A stretch of DNA of 64,000 nucleotides from Streptomyces coacervatus (GCF_029223485.1 NZ_JARHTP010000018.1:186001-250000); one strand, 5' to 3'; positions 27,148 through 36,621 are shown, numbered from the stretch's first letter. Notes: generated from the sequence alone by a model not told the origin. Translations and numbers: made by a program.

Positions 27148-27468
27148 TCACTCGTCGCGACGCAGTTCCTCGTTGACGCGCAGGGCGTCCGCCAGCTGGT
27201 CCTCCAGGCCGATGATCCGGCAGGCCGCCTCGATCGGAGTGCCCTGGTCGACCATGTCGCGGGCCCGCGCGGCCAGGCGCAGCTGGTGGCGCGAGTAGCG
27301 GCGGTGGCCGCCCTCCGACCGCAGCGGCGTGATCAGTCCCGCCTCGCCGAGTGCCCGAAGGAACCCGGGGGTGGCACCGATGACCTCCGCGGCGCGGCCC
27401 ATCGTGTACGCCGGGTGGTGGTCGTCGTCGAGCCGGTCGGCAGCGTGCGACCGGTCTTCCGAGGGCAT
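27148..27468 (-). CDS. MerR-family regulator (short)
   Basis: 106 aa with one MerR winged helix: YTMGRAAEVIGATPGFLRAL, then GGHRRYSRHQLRLAAR. A short dimerising C-terminus has EAACRIIGLEDQLADA. No Cys metal cluster is visible, so it is not a metal sensor. It lies just upstream of the csp gene on the same strand, an arrangement I recall from other Streptomyces; it may control or be co-regulated with cold shock. Confidence 0.85.
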   Translation of the reverse strand: MPSEDRSHAADRLDDDHHPAYTMGRAAEVIGATPGFLRALGEAGLITPLRSEGGHRRYSRHQLRLAARARDMVDQGTPIEAACRIIGLEDQLADALRVNEELRRDE

Positions 27469-27588
27469 GCGTACCTTCCCGCGGACCGCCGAACGTCACG
27501 GCCCGCAACAGGGAGCTGGTTCCCGTACCAGAACTCTAGTGGGCCCTGCGGAAATCCTCCTGCGGCGGGCGCAGAATGTCCGCCGCCT

Positions 27589-28302
27589 TCAGCGGGGCCG
27601 TTCGGCGGCCGAGGGCGTGGCGGACGAGGGCGTGACGGTCGGTGTTGCGGTGATCGGTGTTGTGGCGGTCGTCAGTGAGATGGCGTCGCTGCGGCCGATC
27701 CGGTCGTAGAACCACTTGGCGTCCTCGGTGCCGAGGCCGATCACGCGGCCGCTGACGTCGTACTGGCTGAGGAGCTTGAGCTCGGGGGTGAAGGCGCCGA
27801 CGTAGAGCGGACGTCCCTCGTCGTCGCGCAGTTCGACCGCATACCGGACGTCCACCGTGACGGGGCCTTTGGCGCGCACGTCTACGGTCAGGCTTCTCCG
27901 CACGTTCTTCGCGACCGCCGTCATCGGGCTGGTGGTGCCGGCCGGGACGTCGAAGTCCGTGAGGACCGGCAGCACCCGGCCGCCGAGGGTCAGGGTGTGT
28001 CCGGCCAGGTCGAGGGTGCCGGAGACGGGCACCGGGGCGGCCGTCGACGGCGGGGCGGAGCGGGGTTGCGTCATGGCCGGGGCGCGGTGCGCGGCCCCGT
28101 GGTCCGGGTCCGAGTCGAGGTGCAGGGTCAGCGCGACGCCCAGCAGCGCGAGGGCCGCGGTGCCCGCGCCGAGGGTCACTGCGGTACGGCGGCGGCGCCT
28201 GCGGCGTATCGCCCGGGCGCGGGTGGCGGGGCCGCCGACGACCGGGGGCCTCGCCTCGGCGGCGGCCAACTCGCGCAGGGCGGCGGAGAGTTCATCGGAC
28301 AC
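27589..28302 (-). CDS. Membrane anti-sigma-like protein
   Basis: 237 aa. The cytoplasmic N-terminus (about 35 residues, SDELSAALRELAAAEARPP) is followed by an Arg block and one TM helix (VTLGAGTAALALLGVALTL), then an exported domain with GTLDLAGHTLTLGG and a Thr/Pro-rich tail. The GTG start, with GGAAGGAGA ahead, overlaps the sigma gene end by 11 bases. This is the classical sigma/anti-sigma operon layout. No zinc-binding HxxxCxxC motif is seen. Confidence 0.78.
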   Translation of the reverse strand: MSDELSAALRELAAAEARPPVVGGPATRARAIRRRRRRRTAVTLGAGTAALALLGVALTLHLDSDPDHGAAHRAPAMTQPRSAPPSTAAPVPVSGTLDLAGHTLTLGGRVLPVLTDFDVPAGTTSPMTAVAKNVRRSLTVDVRAKGPVTVDVRYAVELRDDEGRPLYVGAFTPELKLLSQYDVSGRVIGLGTEDAKWFYDRIGRSDAISLTTATTPITATPTVTPSSATPSAAERPR

Positions 28303-28840
28303 GGCCGCTCTCCTTCCCGAGGACCGGCGCATCGGGCTCGTCCCCAGCGAGATGGAGCGCCAGCGCCGCCCGGCCGCGGGTCAGTCTCGCCTTGACCGTC
28401 CCCACGGGCGCGCCGGTCTCGGAGGCTACCTGCTGCACACTCAGGTCGCACAGATGGTGCAGGACGATCGCCATGCGCTGGGCCTCGGGCAGTTGGCGCA
28501 GTGCGGCCACGAGTGCGGTGTGCTCGGGGCCGGGTCCCGGAGTGGAGTCGGGCGGCGGGGTGCGCCGCACCAGTTCCAGCCACCGTTTCGCGCGTCGCCA
28601 GCGGCTCACCGCCAGCCGCATGGCCACCGTGCGGATCCACGCCTCGGGCGCGCTGTCCGCCAGGAACCTCTCCCGCCGGTCCCAGGCCCGTACGAACGCC
28701 TCCTGTACGACGTCCTGGGCCTCGCCGTGGTCCCCGGTGAAGGCGTAGAGCTGTCCGGTCAGCCGGGGGAACGCGGTCGCGTAGAACGCGTCGAACTCGT
28801 CCTCGGTCATGCCTCCACCGGAATCCGTGCCCTGTTCCAT
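28292..28840 (-). CDS. RNA polymerase sigma factor, SigE family (ECF)
   Basis: 182 aa with sigma region 2 (FPRLTGQLYAFTGDHGEAQD then VQEAFVRAWDR) and region 4 HTH (LCDLSVQQVASETGAPVGTV). Length and motifs match the SigE-family ECF group. Two starts are possible, at 28840 or 28810 (MTEDEFDAFYA). It is cotranscribed with the membrane anti-sigma gene, so it is probably released by an envelope signal. Confidence 0.88.
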   Translation of the reverse strand: MEQGTDSGGGMTEDEFDAFYATAFPRLTGQLYAFTGDHGEAQDVVQEAFVRAWDRRERFLADSAPEAWIRTVAMRLAVSRWRRAKRWLELVRRTPPPDSTPGPGPEHTALVAALRQLPEAQRMAIVLHHLCDLSVQQVASETGAPVGTVKARLTRGRAALALHLAGDEPDAPVLGKESGRVR

Positions 28841-29002
28841 GCCCTTCCCTGCAACCCCACCGTCCCCGCCGTGCGTACAGGTCCCGTACGGGAAGACGGC
28901 GCACAGGAGTCCCAGGCTCCCCTTTTCTCAACGGTGTCGGCTCCCCGGCTGCTCAACCTACCCGTAGGACCGCCCGAGTTCCCGAGCCGAAGGACCCCCT
29001 AC

Positions 29003-30064
29003 GTGCCACCGACCCACGACACACTCCCCGCAGGCCACGACTTCGCCGCGTACGCCCGGACGCACTGGTCCGGGCTGCTGGCGACCGCGCGGCTGCTCAC
29101 CGAAGACCCCGGTGCGGCGGCGGAGTTGGCGCGGAGAACGCTGGTGCGGATGTGTGCCCGGTGGCGGCAGGTCCCGCGCAACGACGTGGACTTCCACGTA
29201 CGGCGCTGTCTGGTCCGGGGCCATCTGCGGCGGCTGCGCGGACGGCGGGCCGCGCGGCGGCGGGCCGTACTCGTGCTGCGGATCTGGGAGGGGCTGGCGG
29301 ACGCGGAGATCGCGCAGCTGCTGGGGTGTTCGGTGGGGGCGGTGCGGGCCCATGCCCGGCACGGGCTGAAGGCGGCGGGCTCCGATCCGGGGCGGCTGCG
29401 CGAGGGGTACGCCCGTGCCGTCGAGGACCTCGTCCCGTCCGAGGTGCCGCTGGCCTACGTCCAGGCGCGGGGGCGGGTCACGCGGCGGCGCCGTATCGCC
29501 GTGGCGGCGGCCGTCTGTGCGGCGCTGCTCACGCCCGTCGGTCTCCTTGCCGCCGACCGCTTCGGGGGTGGCGGTGTGCAGGACGAGGCGTCCGGAGCCC
29601 CGGCAGGGTCCCGTTCGGCGACGAGCCCGGTCCGGGTCGTGGCGCCGGGTGAGCGGGTGACCGCCGGGCCGGACGTGCGGGTGTGGCTCACAGCCGACGG
29701 AGGGCACTGGTCGGTGCCCCTCCGCCTCAAGGGACTTGAGGACAGCGAGCCCGCGCCCGGCAAGGCGGGGGTGTCCCTGCGGTTGGACACCGTCAAGGGC
29801 GGGTTCTTCCTGTCGGGGCTCTTCCGTGGCCTGAGCGGCGATCCGGGCCGCGTCGAGGTGAGAACCGGCGACGGCACGGTCACCGCCAAGGTCCTCGTCC
29901 TGGCGGGCAGTCCGGGCTGGGGCATCTGGTACGCGAGCGCACCGCTGCCCGTGAAGGACGTGAAGACGCTGCTGTCCACCGGCGGGGACGAGCGGATCGT
30001 CACGGTGTACGACGCCTCGGGCAAGGTCGCCGCTCGCTCGGCCGACACATGGGGGCGGATATGA
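29003..30064 (+). CDS. Sigma-like HTH protein fused to TM and exported domain
   Basis: 353 aa. The N-terminal ~150 residues mimic SigE-family sigma factors: a region-2-like helix set (ARTHWSGLLATARLLTEDPG) and a region-4 HTH (LADAEIAQLLGCSVGAVRAH), with the intervening part shortened. Next come an Arg-rich stretch, one TM helix (VAAAVCAALLTPVGLLAA) and a ~170-residue exported domain. Sigma and anti-sigma roles thus seem joined in one chain. It overlaps the PBP gene by ATGA. The GTG start lacks a strong ribosome site. It is divergent from a normal sigma/anti-sigma pair. Confidence 0.72.
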   Translation: MPPTHDTLPAGHDFAAYARTHWSGLLATARLLTEDPGAAAELARRTLVRMCARWRQVPRNDVDFHVRRCLVRGHLRRLRGRRAARRRAVLVLRIWEGLADAEIAQLLGCSVGAVRAHARHGLKAAGSDPGRLREGYARAVEDLVPSEVPLAYVQARGRVTRRRRIAVAAAVCAALLTPVGLLAADRFGGGGVQDEASGAPAGSRSATSPVRVVAPGERVTAGPDVRVWLTADGGHWSVPLRLKGLEDSEPAPGKAGVSLRLDTVKGGFFLSGLFRGLSGDPGRVEVRTGDGTVTAKVLVLAGSPGWGIWYASAPLPVKDVKTLLSTGGDERIVTVYDASGKVAARSADTWGRI

Positions 30065-31761
30065 GCGGGGACGGGAACGGGACGCCGTCGGTGCCCCGGC
30101 ACCGCGAGCGCGTACCGCTGCGGATCCGGCTGCGGCGCAACCGGGGCCGACGCCTGCGCCGACTGCTCTATGTCTGCCTCGCGCTGGTCGCCGTGGTGTG
30201 TACGGCGGCCGTGGTGGCGTACCGGCTGACGCCCATCCCGAAGCCGCACCCCGAGACCGTCACCCAGTCCACGGTGTTCCTCGACTCGTCCGGCGCCTAT
30301 CTGGGCCGGCGCGGGCCGGTCGACCGGCAGGACGTGCCGTTGTCCGCGGTGCCCCGGAATGTCCAGGACGCGGTGATCGCCGCGGAGAACCGCTCCTTCC
30401 GTACGGACAGCGGGGTCTCGCCGAAGGCCATCGCGCGGGCCACCTGGGCGACGCTGACCGGCGGCGAGTCGCAGGGCGGCTCCACCATCACCCAGCAGTA
30501 TGTGAAGAACGCGCTGCTGAGCCCGGAGCACTCGCTGTCCCGCAAGGCGCGCGAGGCGCTCGTCGCGATCAAGCTGGACCGCACCCGCTCCAAGGACGAG
30601 ATCCTGGAGGGCTATCTGAACACGGTGTACTTCGGGCGGGGTGCCGCCGGCATCCAGTCCGCCGCGCGCAACTACTTCGGCGTGGACGCGAAGAACCTGA
30701 CGGTCGCGCAGGGCGCGGCGCTCGCGGCGATCGTCAACATCCCCTCGTACTACGAGAAGGCGGGCTCCGATCCGAAGGTGACCGCGAAGCTGGAGCACCG
30801 CTGGGAGTGGGTGCTCGACGCGATGGCGGCGAGCGGGAGCATCACGGCGAAGCAGCGGGCCGCGGCGCGCTTCCCGGCGTTCCGGTTCTATCCGCCGGGC
30901 GAGACCGACGGGCAGCGGCAGTATCTGATCGACATCGCCGCGAAGGAAGCCGCCGACCGGCTCGGCATCACCGAGGACCAGCTGGCGGGCGGCGGCTACA
31001 GCGTGACGACGACCTTCGACCTGGAACTCCAGGACAGGGCAACGGAGTTGGTCCAGAACCCACCCGCGCACAAGGGGATCCGGGTGCACACCGCCGTCGT
31101 GGGGACGGTGCCCGGCGACGGGGCGGTGCGGGTGCTGTACGGCGGCTCGGACTACGCGCGGCAGCCGTTCAACGACGCGGTGAGCGGGGCGGTGGAGGCG
31201 GGCACGGCCCTGGAGCCGTTCGGCGTGGTGCGGAGGGCGGCGGGCGAGCCGCTGCGCGGACTGCTGAAGGCGCCGGCGCCGACCCCGCTGAACCTCGCGT
31301 CGGCCTACGCGACGGTGGCGGCGAACGGCAGCTACGCCACCCCGTACACCGTCGCCCGCATCACGCAGAAGGGCCGCACCGTCTACCGGGCGCGTCCCGA
31401 GGTGCGGCGGGTGCTGGGCGAGAAGGCGGCGATGGTGGCGGGCGCGCAGTCGGGGGCCGGGCCGACACCCGTCGCCGTCGCCCCCGGAGGCGCGGTGAAG
31501 GCGGAGGCGGAGGCGAAGGTGTTCGCCACCACAGGGGCGGGCGGCGGGATCACTCGGCGGACCGTGTGGACCACGGGGTACGACGACCGACTCGCCCTGA
31601 CGGTGGCGCTGTTCGCCGACCGGGCGGGCAGCAAGAAGGGCACGACGGTCCCCGCGCAGCTGCCGAACGAGCCGTCGCCGACCGAGTTCACGCAGAGCGT
31701 GGCCGCGGGGGTCTGGACGGCCGCCACGAAGGGGGACACCTCCGTGCACCGGCCGGGGTGA
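30061..31761 (+). CDS. Class A PBP-like glycosyltransferase with degenerate transpeptidase domain
   Basis: 566 aa. One TM helix (~33-54) precedes a family-51 glycosyltransferase domain with Glu109 in AVIAAENRSF and QGGSTITQQYVKN (138-150). That domain looks active and would polymerise lipid II outside the cell. The penicillin-binding domain is short: the SxxK position reads GTALEPF (381-387), lacking both Ser and Lys, and KTG reads TTG (490-492). An SxN motif is not seen. So cross-linking activity is probably lost. Its start overlaps the sigma-fusion gene, suggesting joint regulation by envelope stress. Confidence 0.85.
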   Translation: MSGDGNGTPSVPRHRERVPLRIRLRRNRGRRLRRLLYVCLALVAVVCTAAVVAYRLTPIPKPHPETVTQSTVFLDSSGAYLGRRGPVDRQDVPLSAVPRNVQDAVIAAENRSFRTDSGVSPKAIARATWATLTGGESQGGSTITQQYVKNALLSPEHSLSRKAREALVAIKLDRTRSKDEILEGYLNTVYFGRGAAGIQSAARNYFGVDAKNLTVAQGAALAAIVNIPSYYEKAGSDPKVTAKLEHRWEWVLDAMAASGSITAKQRAAARFPAFRFYPPGETDGQRQYLIDIAAKEAADRLGITEDQLAGGGYSVTTTFDLELQDRATELVQNPPAHKGIRVHTAVVGTVPGDGAVRVLYGGSDYARQPFNDAVSGAVEAGTALEPFGVVRRAAGEPLRGLLKAPAPTPLNLASAYATVAANGSYATPYTVARITQKGRTVYRARPEVRRVLGEKAAMVAGAQSGAGPTPVAVAPGGAVKAEAEAKVFATTGAGGGITRRTVWTTGYDDRLALTVALFADRAGSKKGTTVPAQLPNEPSPTEFTQSVAAGVWTAATKGDTSVHRPG

Positions 31762-31850
31762 GCGGCGGGTGGTGTGGTGTCGCCGTACGCGGTAGGCGCA
31801 GGTCTTGTGGTGGTCCGGGCAGGGGAGCGGAGGCGCTATAGGCTCCCGGC

Positions 31851-34769
31851 GTGTCGATCATGCGCGAGTTGTCCCCGTTGTCCCCGGATGCAAATCAGCA
31901 ACTTCGGTTCGCTCTGCTCGGGCCGCTCCAGGCCTGGCGGGGCGATACGGGTCTGGAGCTCGGACCGGTTCGCGAACAGGCCCTGCTGGCCTGTTTGTTG
32001 TTACGGCCGGGCAGGACGGTCAGCCGGCCGCAACTGCTCGACGGAGTGTGGGGCCCGGAGCCTCCCGGCACGGGCGACCGAGTGATTCCGGTGTATGTGC
32101 ATCGGTTACGCCGGAGGCTGGATGCAGCCGTCATCGAGACCGTTCCCGGTGGCTATCGTTTCGCCCCGGCCGGTGCTGGTGTGGACGTGGACGTGGCGCG
32201 CTGTGAGGAGATCGCTGCCGAAGGGCGCTCCGCGCGGGAGTCCGGCGACCTCGACGCCGCGGTGGAGGCCTGGTCCAGGGCGCTGGAGCTGTTTCGCGGG
32301 GAGCCCTTGGCCGGGGTTCCCGGGCCCTTCGCGGAGGGGGAACGGTTGCGGCTGGTGGAACAGCGGCTCGTGCTGGTGCAGGGCAAGGTGGACTGCCAGC
32401 TGCGGTTGGGGCGGCACGGCGAGGCCGTGGGCGAGCTGTACTCCCTGACCACTGCACACCCCTACAACGAGGCGCTGGCCGCCCTGCTCATGCGTGCCCT
32501 GCAGGCCGGCAACCGGCAGGCCGACGCGCTCGACGTCTACGCCACGGTCCGCCGCCGTCTCGTGGACGAGCAAGGGGTGGAGCCCGGCGCCGAACTGCGG
32601 CGGGTGCACGAGGCGGTTCTCCGGGGCGACGACGCGCAGCCGAGCGGGCCCCGGCGGGCGGGGGCGGCTCGCCCCGAGCGCCGGGTGCGTCATGAACTGC
32701 CCGTCGAGATCGGCAACTTCACGGGGCGGGAGCGGGAGCTCGGGCTGCTCGCCGCGACCGCCGACGCGCGGGTGGTCACCGTACGGGCGGTGGACGGAAT
32801 GGCCGGGGTCGGCAAGACCGCCCTGGTGGTGCGGGCGGCGCGGGCGCTGCGGGAGCGGTACCCCGACGGCTGTCTGTTCCTGGAGCTGCACGGGCACCGC
32901 GAGGACCGCGAGACCGCGGGACGGCAGCGCGTGCTGCGCCGGTTGCTGCGGGCGGTGGGTGCCGGTGAGGGGCAGGACTCCGAGGACCTGGACGAGCTGG
33001 CCGCGTCATGGCGGGCCGCGACCGCCTCCCTGCGGCTGCTCCTCGTCCTCGACGACGCCGCCCGCGCCGAGCAGGTACGGCCGCTGCTGCCCGCCGGCTC
33101 CGGCAGCATGGTGCTGGTGACCAGCCGCCGGCGCCTGACCGGGCTGGACGCGGACCGCAGGATCTCCCTCTCCCCGCTCGGCATCGACGAGGCGGCGGGA
33201 CTGCTGACCCGCATCGTCGGCGGCGACGGCTCCGACCGCGAGCGCGCCGCCGTACGCGAACTGGCCGCACTCTGCGACCGGTTGCCGCTGGCGCTGCGCA
33301 TCGTCGGGGCACGGATACAGGACCGCCCGCTCTGGGCGGTGGAGGACCTGGTGGTACGGCTGGCCGACGGCGAGCGCCGGCTCGACGAGCTCGCGGTGGA
33401 GGACCGCAGCGTCGAAGCCGCGTTCCGGATCTCCTACGACCAGCTTCCGGCCCCCGAGCAGCATGCCTTCCGCGCGTTGGGCCTGTCCCCCACCGTGCGG
33501 CTGGACCGGCTGACGCTGGCCGCCCTGCTCGACGGGACACCCGCCGAGGCCGGGCGCCGCCTGGAGAGCCTGGCGGACGCGAGTCTGGTGCAGCGGGTGA
33601 CCGCCGACCGCTACCGCTTGCACGATCTGGTGGCGGCCTACGCCCGACGCGTCGCCGTCGCCTCGCCCGACGAGGCCGCGGCGGGCCGCAGCGGTGTGTT
33701 CCGGCTGTATGCGGCCGCCGCCCGCTGCGCAAGCGACTGGGGCACCTCCTCGCCGACCGGCCCCCGGGGCACCGGGCCCTTCGCGGACTGGGAGGAGGCC
33801 ACGGTCTGGCTGGACGCGGCGGGCGGCGAACTGGTCGATGTCATCGCCCGGGCGGCGGCCACGGACCACCTCGACGAGGCCTGCTGGATCGCCGAGGGCC
33901 TGGTCGACTACCTCACCCGGCAGGGCAGGTTCCACGAGTGCCGCACCGCACTGGAGATGCTGCTGCCCCTGGCCGGCCGGGCCGCCGACCGGCGGATGGT
34001 CTCCGCACTCCGCACCGGCCTGGGCATGATGTACGGGCTGCAGGGCCGCTACGAGCAGGCCCGCGCCTGGTTCACCGAGGCGCTGGACATCGGCCGCCGG
34101 GCCGGTGACGCGCGTGAGCAGGCGATGGCCGCGGCCGGACTCGGGACGTTCGCCAACCTGGAGGGGCGGATCTCCGAGTCCATGACCCACTTCGCCGAAG
34201 TCGCCCGCCTGGTGGGCGAGTTGACGGACGACGACTGGCTCACGGGATCGGTCATGACCCGCGTCGGCGACATCCACCACCAACTCGGGGAGTACGACAA
34301 GGCGTACGACCGCTATCTGGACGCCATCGCCGTCGCCGAGAAGACGGGCAGCCCCAGACTCCACGGCAAGACGCTGCTCCGCCTCGGCGGTCTCCAGCTC
34401 GACCTCGGCCGGCCCGCCGAGGCCGTCGGCACGCTCGGGAAGGCCGAGGATCTGGCCGGACGGCTCGGGGACGTCCCCCTGTACTCCGCCGTCCTCGGCA
34501 GACTGGCCACGGCCGAGGCGGACCTCGGCAATCCGCAGGCGGCCGCCGAACTCCGCCGCCGCTCCCGCGCGATGCTGGACGAGCAGACCGGCACGGCGTC
34601 GGAGATCGCGATACGCCACCGGCTGCTCTGGCACGGCGCAGTGGCGGAGGACCTGGCGGGAGCGCGGGACTTCTTCGAGCGGGGCACTGCGCTTCCGGAT
34701 GCCGACGCCAATCGGGCAAGGATCTCGCGGGTGTTGGACGACATCGGGCGTCGGCGTGGGGGCCGGTAA
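31851..34769 (+). CDS. AfsR-like regulator: SARP, NB-ARC and TPR domains
   Basis: 972 aa. The winged helix (LLGPLQAWRGDTGLELG, LLDGVWGPEPP) and BTAD domain occupy about 1-260. The NB-ARC ATPase has an intact P-loop GMAGVGKT (~316-323), Walker B LLLVLDDA, and LPLALRIVGARI. TPR-like repeats end the protein (GLQGRYEQARAWFTEALDI, QLGEYDKAYDRYLDA). This architecture matches AfsR, a global secondary-metabolism activator regulated by phosphorylation. The GTG start at 31851 has an in-frame ATG three codons on. The adjacent upstream TATAGG could be a -10, hinting at a very short leader. Confidence 0.88.
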   Translation: MSIMRELSPLSPDANQQLRFALLGPLQAWRGDTGLELGPVREQALLACLLLRPGRTVSRPQLLDGVWGPEPPGTGDRVIPVYVHRLRRRLDAAVIETVPGGYRFAPAGAGVDVDVARCEEIAAEGRSARESGDLDAAVEAWSRALELFRGEPLAGVPGPFAEGERLRLVEQRLVLVQGKVDCQLRLGRHGEAVGELYSLTTAHPYNEALAALLMRALQAGNRQADALDVYATVRRRLVDEQGVEPGAELRRVHEAVLRGDDAQPSGPRRAGAARPERRVRHELPVEIGNFTGRERELGLLAATADARVVTVRAVDGMAGVGKTALVVRAARALRERYPDGCLFLELHGHREDRETAGRQRVLRRLLRAVGAGEGQDSEDLDELAASWRAATASLRLLLVLDDAARAEQVRPLLPAGSGSMVLVTSRRRLTGLDADRRISLSPLGIDEAAGLLTRIVGGDGSDRERAAVRELAALCDRLPLALRIVGARIQDRPLWAVEDLVVRLADGERRLDELAVEDRSVEAAFRISYDQLPAPEQHAFRALGLSPTVRLDRLTLAALLDGTPAEAGRRLESLADASLVQRVTADRYRLHDLVAAYARRVAVASPDEAAAGRSGVFRLYAAAARCASDWGTSSPTGPRGTGPFADWEEATVWLDAAGGELVDVIARAAATDHLDEACWIAEGLVDYLTRQGRFHECRTALEMLLPLAGRAADRRMVSALRTGLGMMYGLQGRYEQARAWFTEALDIGRRAGDAREQAMAAAGLGTFANLEGRISESMTHFAEVARLVGELTDDDWLTGSVMTRVGDIHHQLGEYDKAYDRYLDAIAVAEKTGSPRLHGKTLLRLGGLQLDLGRPAEAVGTLGKAEDLAGRLGDVPLYSAVLGRLATAEADLGNPQAAAELRRRSRAMLDEQTGTASEIAIRHRLLWHGAVAEDLAGARDFFERGTALPDADANRARISRVLDDIGRRRGGR

Positions 34770-34803
34770 CCCCTCGGACAGTCCGTCAGTCCGTCGCACG
34801 GAT

Positions 34804-34836
34804 GCGGCCCGGCCGAATTGTGGTCGGCCGGGCCGC
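34804..34836. terminator. Bidirectional hairpin between converging genes
   Basis: A perfect 13-bp stem, GCGGCCCGGCCGA with TCGGCCGGGCCGC, and a 7-base loop. It lies between the AfsR-like gene and the PE-PPE esterase gene and serves both. Confidence 0.8.
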
Positions 34837-34886
34837 TCCCCCGTCCCCCGGTTCTCTGTCCCCCGTCCCCCCTTCCGTCAGGAGCC

Positions 34887-35693
34887 CTACACGGGGCTCC
34901 CGTCGGCGTTCCTCCACTGGACCCCGTCCTTGCCGTGGTCGGCGAGGGTCTGGGGGATGACGAACTGCGGGTACTTCGGGTGCAGGTCGAAGTAGTGGGG
35001 CAGGTTCAGCGGGGACCTCAGGTCGCAGATCGGGTCGGCGGTGATGCAGTACCGCGTGACCGGAATGCCGTTGAACTCCACCGGGCCCACGCCGGGAGCA
35101 GTGGCCACGCCGGGGATGCCCAGCCAGTTGGGGAGATGCGCCCCGAGGCCGGTGTCGGGCTGCATCGGGTCGGCGTAGAGCATGCCGTCGACCTGGGCGC
35201 GCGGAATGCCGGAGTTGCCGCTCGCGATCGTCTGGAGCACCCGGTCCGCGGCCTGTGCGCCCTGGGAGTAGCCGGTGATCGTGATCGTGGCGTCCGGATG
35301 CGCGTTGTGGGTGTCCTGCGCCGCCTGCAGTCCCTTCTCGTAGCCGATCTGCACACTGGCGTCGTACGTCGGCGCCGTGAGGGCGTCGAGGTGCGGCGTC
35401 GTGCCGTCGATGAGCGGGCCGTGGGTGCCGATGATCGGGCCCGCGGTGGCCGGGTAGCACACCTTGATTGCGGAGCCGGGAGGCAGAGCCCTGTTCGCGT
35501 CGTCGTAGGAGCTTGTGGTGGTGGGGCAGCCATCCTGGTCCGTCGTGGCGCCGGTACCGCCGATCTCGATGTAGTAGTGCTCCGCGTCGGCGGCGTGCGC
35601 GGCGGCGGGAAACGCCACGGCGGTGCCGGCGGTCAGCGCCGCCGTCATGGCCGCGGCCCGAACAACCCGTGCCATCCTGCTCGTTTGCGACAT
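34887..35693 (-). CDS. Secreted PE-PPE-domain esterase (cutinase-like)
   Basis: 268 aa. The Sec signal peptide ends around AAAHAADAEH. The mature enzyme has the serine nucleophile motif GYSQGAQAA, as in PE-PPE/cutinase-type alpha/beta hydrolases, and late Asp/His candidates (DPICDLRSP, PHYFDLHPKY). Cys residues could form disulfides. Such enzymes cleave esters outside the cell. It probably stands alone; a TrmB-like gene precedes it on the same strand with 124 bases between. Confidence 0.83.
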   Translation of the reverse strand: MSQTSRMARVVRAAAMTAALTAGTAVAFPAAAHAADAEHYYIEIGGTGATTDQDGCPTTTSSYDDANRALPPGSAIKVCYPATAGPIIGTHGPLIDGTTPHLDALTAPTYDASVQIGYEKGLQAAQDTHNAHPDATITITGYSQGAQAADRVLQTIASGNSGIPRAQVDGMLYADPMQPDTGLGAHLPNWLGIPGVATAPGVGPVEFNGIPVTRYCITADPICDLRSPLNLPHYFDLHPKYPQFVIPQTLADHGKDGVQWRNADGSPV

Positions 35694-35817
35694 TGCCTGA
35701 TCTCCCCCTGAGGTCGTGGACGTGCTCGGGAACGAACACTCCAGACGCTAGGAACGGGTGATCACATCGCGTTGACATGTCGATGACTGTGCAGGTGGCA
35801 GCCGTCCGGACAGGCGA

Positions 35818-36621
35818 TCACGGCCCGGGCACGGCGTCCTTCCACACGGTGTGGAAGGCCAGCCGCAGACAGCCCGCCAGTGCCGGGTGCTCGATGAAGA
35901 GCGTGGTGGTGGTGCCGGCGCCGGCCACCGGGTCGGGCATGTCACACAGGACGAGCGAGGCGTCGGCGATGACGAGTTTCAGGGGCAGTTCGGGGGCGAA
36001 ACGGGCCTCCTCGCCCGCGGCGGCGAAGCGCCGTACGTGCTCGACCGTCTCGGGGTCGTCCAGGGCGTCGTCGAGGTAGATCGCCCGGACGGTGCCGCCC
36101 GCCTCGCGGATCCGGTCGACCACCGCCAGGCCCTCCGTGTTCTCGGCGGGTGCGACGAACGGCGGTTTGCAGAAGGTGAGAAGTTCGTGCTGCGCCTGCC
36201 GCTGGATGTCGGCGAAGCGCTCGGCGATCGCCTTCGGGTCGCGCAGGATCTCGATGTAGTCCAGCGGATCGGTGTGCGCCCGTCCCTGGGACCACAGCGG
36301 CTGCAGGAGACCGGCCAGCCCCTGCGAGACCTGCTCCAGCCGGTCGAGGGACTCGCGTTGCAGCGCCATCAGCCGGGCCAGGGCCAACTCGGGTGTGACG
36401 GCGGAGTACGTGGCCACCCGCCCGGGGTGGGTGGTGGCCAGCTGCCGCCGGACCAGGGCGTCCAGTACGTCGTACACGCGTTGGCGCGGCACGTCCGCTT
36501 CGCGGGCCACCTCGGCGGCCGTGTAGGAACCACGCCTGACGAGCGTCAGGTAGACCCGTGCCTCATACCGGGCCAGGCCCAGTGACATCAGGTCGTTGAT
36601 GGTTCCGGTTTCAAGCTCCAT
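35818..36621 (-). CDS. TrmB-family transcriptional regulator
   Basis: 267 aa. An N-terminal winged helix (LMSLGLARYEARVYLTLVRR, then VPRQRVYDVLDALVRRQL) precedes a phospholipase D-like sugar-sensing domain (LTFCKPPFVAPAEN, IADASLVLCDMPD), as in TrmB regulators. The ATG before ELETGTIND fits the family start better than the longer frame. It is divergent from an S53 peptidase gene with a striking triple direct repeat between, so it may regulate that gene and itself. Confidence 0.85.
   Translation of the reverse strand: MELETGTINDLMSLGLARYEARVYLTLVRRGSYTAAEVAREADVPRQRVYDVLDALVRRQLATTHPGRVATYSAVTPELALARLMALQRESLDRLEQVSQGLAGLLQPLWSQGRAHTDPLDYIEILRDPKAIAERFADIQRQAQHELLTFCKPPFVAPAENTEGLAVVDRIREAGGTVRAIYLDDALDDPETVEHVRRFAAAGEEARFAPELPLKLVIADASLVLCDMPDPVAGAGTTTTLFIEHPALAGCLRLAFHTVWKDAVPGP

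Noticed and set aside
29455..31749. 764-codon minus-strand ORF over the PBP gene
   Set aside because: Antisense artefact; PBP motifs are clear on the plus strand.
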